Shown piece after piece: positions 4,815 through 6,144 of a stretch of DNA of 6,144 nucleotides. The notes under the pieces are model-generated. The model worked only from the letters and a program-made list of their open reading frames with translations, was not told the origin of the DNA and did not search any database. The DNA comes from Candidatus Acetothermia bacterium (GTDB taxonomy: Bacteria; Bipolaricaulota; Bipolaricaulia; UBA7950; UBA9294). The number at the start of each line of letters is the position of its first letter. Position 1 is the first letter of the stretch. The position numbers were made by a program, and so were the translations under genes. The stretch covers positions 1 through 6,144 of the forward strand of contig QMQL01000054.1 of assembly GCA_003650505.1 (NCBI GenBank), written 5' to 3'.

Positions 4815-6144
4815 CTACCTCCCGTTTTCCGGCGATATCGGGGTGAACTCCCGCAAGTTCGAGCCTCCGATGAACTCGCGGAGGATCGAGTTGCCCGGGA
4901 TGTTTTCGGTCGAATACGGATCGAACCACCAGAGGAAGGCGAGGAGCCGCTCGGCCTCGACCCTGAGCTTCGGATCCCGCACCTGGAGGAGGTATGGCTC
5001 GGCGAGCGGCTTCAAGACCGCGATCTCGTAGCTCAAGGCGGAATTGAACATCACATCCGCCTCCTCCTGATAGGGGAATATGTTCCGCTTCTCCCCCCTC
5101 CGGACGCCCTCCCAGATCCCGAGCGTCTCCTCGGCCGAATAGCCCCGGTAGACGGCGTCGCGGACGAGCCGGCGGAGGAGCCGGGTGTCGGTCGTCGAGA
5201 CGCGGTTATGGATGTCGAGGTTCAGCTGGGTCAGGGCGCTGACGAAAATCCGAAAGCAGTCCCTGGTCGGCGCCCCCTCGAGGAGATGCGGGTTCAGTCC
5301 GTGGATCCCCTCGATCACGAGGACCTGATCCTTCGCCAGCCTGACGGTCGGGCCGTCCTCGCGGATCCCGAGGCGGAAGTTGTAATGTGGGAGGGTGACC
5401 TCCTCCCCGTGGAACAGGCGACCGAGATCCTCCTGAAACCGGGGGACGTCGAGGGAGTCGAGCGAGTCGAAGTCGGCCTCGTCCCCGAACTTCTCGATCA
5501 GGTAGGAGCGGGGATGGAAGTAGTCGTCCATGGTGAGCGGGTACGGCCTGATACCGCCGGCGAGGAGCTGGATCGCCAGGCGCTTGGAAAACGTCGTCTT
5601 CCCCGATGCCGACGGTCCGGCGATGAAGACGAGCCTGACCCCGCCCTTGTGCCGCTCCAGGATCTGGTCGGCGATCTCCGCCACCCTCTTCTCATGCAGG
5701 GCCTCGGCGACGAGGATCACCTGCTCGATCCGCCCGCTCCTTATCGCATCGTTCAGCGCCCCGACGTTCCGCATCCCGAGGAGGGAGAGCCACCTCCCGT
5801 ACTCGTCGAACACCTCGCGGAGGGCGGTGAACTTCTTCGGCGGGAGGAGCTTCGTCGGGTCCTCGCGGCGGGGGAAGCGGAGGATGAACCCGTCGGCGAA
5901 CGGCTCGAGGGCGAACGTCCTCAGGTATCCGGTCGAGGGGACCATATACCCGTAGAAGTAGTCGGAGACCCCGTTCAGGGTGTAGAGGTGGAGGTGATCC
6001 ATCTTCCGCTGCTCGAACAGCCGCGCCTTCCCCTCCTCCCCGCGGTCGGCGAAGATCGCCGCCGCCTCATCGATGGTGCAGCGGCGGCGGCGGATCGGGC
6101 AATCCTCCTCGACGAGCTCGGTCATCCGCGCCTTGATCCGGGAG
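4815..6144 (-). CDS. Uridine kinase-like P-loop protein with ThrRS-like N-terminal region, 5' partial
   Basis: At least 442 codons are visible and the frame stays open through the right edge (S-R-I-K-A-R before the first in-frame ATG at 6125). Numbered from that ATG, residues 1-90 resemble the second additional domain of threonyl-tRNA synthetase: ELVEEDCPIRRRRCTIDEAA, then YGYMVPSTGY (58-67) where ThrRS has its zinc-proximal C-R-G-P-H-V-P-S-T-G segment. The synthetase's Cys and His are absent. Family members of this type are about 550 aa with an N-terminal TGS domain, so roughly 100 residues should lie outside the window and 6125 is unlikely to be the true start. The kinase half has Walker A AGPSASGKTT (169-178), TMDDYFHP (198-205), VIEGIHGLN (270-278) and NRVSTTDTRLLRRLVRD (307-323). 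These are hallmarks of uridine kinase and phosphoribulokinase. Family annotation is ATP/GTP-dependent phosphorylation of uridine, but activity of this TGS-containing subgroup is not well established. It ends 2 nt before the Nif3-like gene, whose ribosome binding site lies in its last codons. Confidence 0.87.
   Translation of the reverse strand, partial: SRIKARMTELVEEDCPIRRRRCTIDEAAAIFADRGEEGKARLFEQRKMDHLHLYTLNGVSDYFYGYMVPSTGYLRTFALEPFADGFILRFPRREDPTKLLPPKKFTALREVFDEYGRWLSLLGMRNVGALNDAIRSGRIEQVILVAEALHEKRVAEIADQILERHKGGVRLVFIAGPSASGKTTFSKRLAIQLLAGGIRPYPLTMDDYFHPRSYLIEKFGDEADFDSLDSLDVPRFQEDLGRLFHGEEVTLPHYNFRLGIREDGPTVRLAKDQVLVIEGIHGLNPHLLEGAPTRDCFRIFVSALTQLNLDIHNRVSTTDTRLLRRLVRDAVYRGYSAEETLGIWEGVRRGEKRNIFPYQEEADVMFNSALSYEIAVLKPLAEPYLLQVRDPKLRVEAERLLAFLWWFDPYSTENIPGNSILREFIGGSNLREFTPISPENGR

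Noticed and set aside
4813..4929. Upstream start for the Nif3-like protein at 4929, adding 39 residues
   Set aside because: The extra residues (starting MVRSVFDRKHPG) lie inside the 3' end of the uridine kinase gene and do not fit the family's N-terminus. MDTKRLMDIA with GGGAGG 5 nt upstream does.
4471..5031. Plus-strand open frame (186 aa) opposite the Nif3-like and uridine kinase genes
   Set aside because: It is a shadow frame with Arg/Asp/Gly-rich sequence and no domain, and it spans the tight junction of two well-supported minus-strand genes.

Overview
The window is a GC-rich (roughly 63-66% by eye), densely coding piece of bacterial chromosome with very short intergenic gaps. Four of the five genes that show their 5' end use ATG, and three have a strong GGAGG-type Shine-Dalgarno placed 5 nt before the start. 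The gene families (CysK-like PLP enzyme, THEP1-type NTPase, RmuC, Nif3-like protein, and a uridine kinase carrying a threonyl-tRNA-synthetase-like N-terminal region) would fit an anaerobic or thermophilic bacterium of a poorly sampled lineage (Bipolaricaulota, Thermotogae or a similar deep-branching group). That placement is a guess; there is no rRNA or other marker here. I see no tRNA, rRNA, CRISPR array, insertion sequence or phage gene.

Layout, left to right. Positions 1-91 hold the first 30 codons of a minus-strand amidohydrolase of the hydantoinase/dihydropyrimidinase type, which runs off the left edge. A 103-bp divergent promoter region (92-194) separates it from a plus-strand gene cluster. 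This cluster comprises a 487-aa fold-type II PLP enzyme related to cysteine synthase and cystathionine beta-synthase (195-1658), then an unusual fusion of a THEP1-type NTPase with a PNPOx-like flavin domain (about 1694-2662), then rmuC (2726-3991). From the right edge, a minus-strand pair reads inward: an uridine kinase-like protein whose 5' end lies beyond the window (4815-6144), followed after only 2 nt by a Nif3-like dinuclear-metal protein (3988-4812). rmuC and the Nif3 gene converge tail to tail and share a TTAA palindrome that supplies both stop codons.

Functionally the window is mostly housekeeping or metabolic, with no recognisable defence or mobile system. The amidohydrolase and PLP enzyme, divergently transcribed from what look like overlapping promoters, could belong to one nitrogen or amino-acid catabolic pathway, but the substrate cannot be read from the sequence. 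The most unusual single item is the NTPase-flavin domain fusion. The most unusual large-scale feature is a strong excess of the tetranucleotide GATC across the window.
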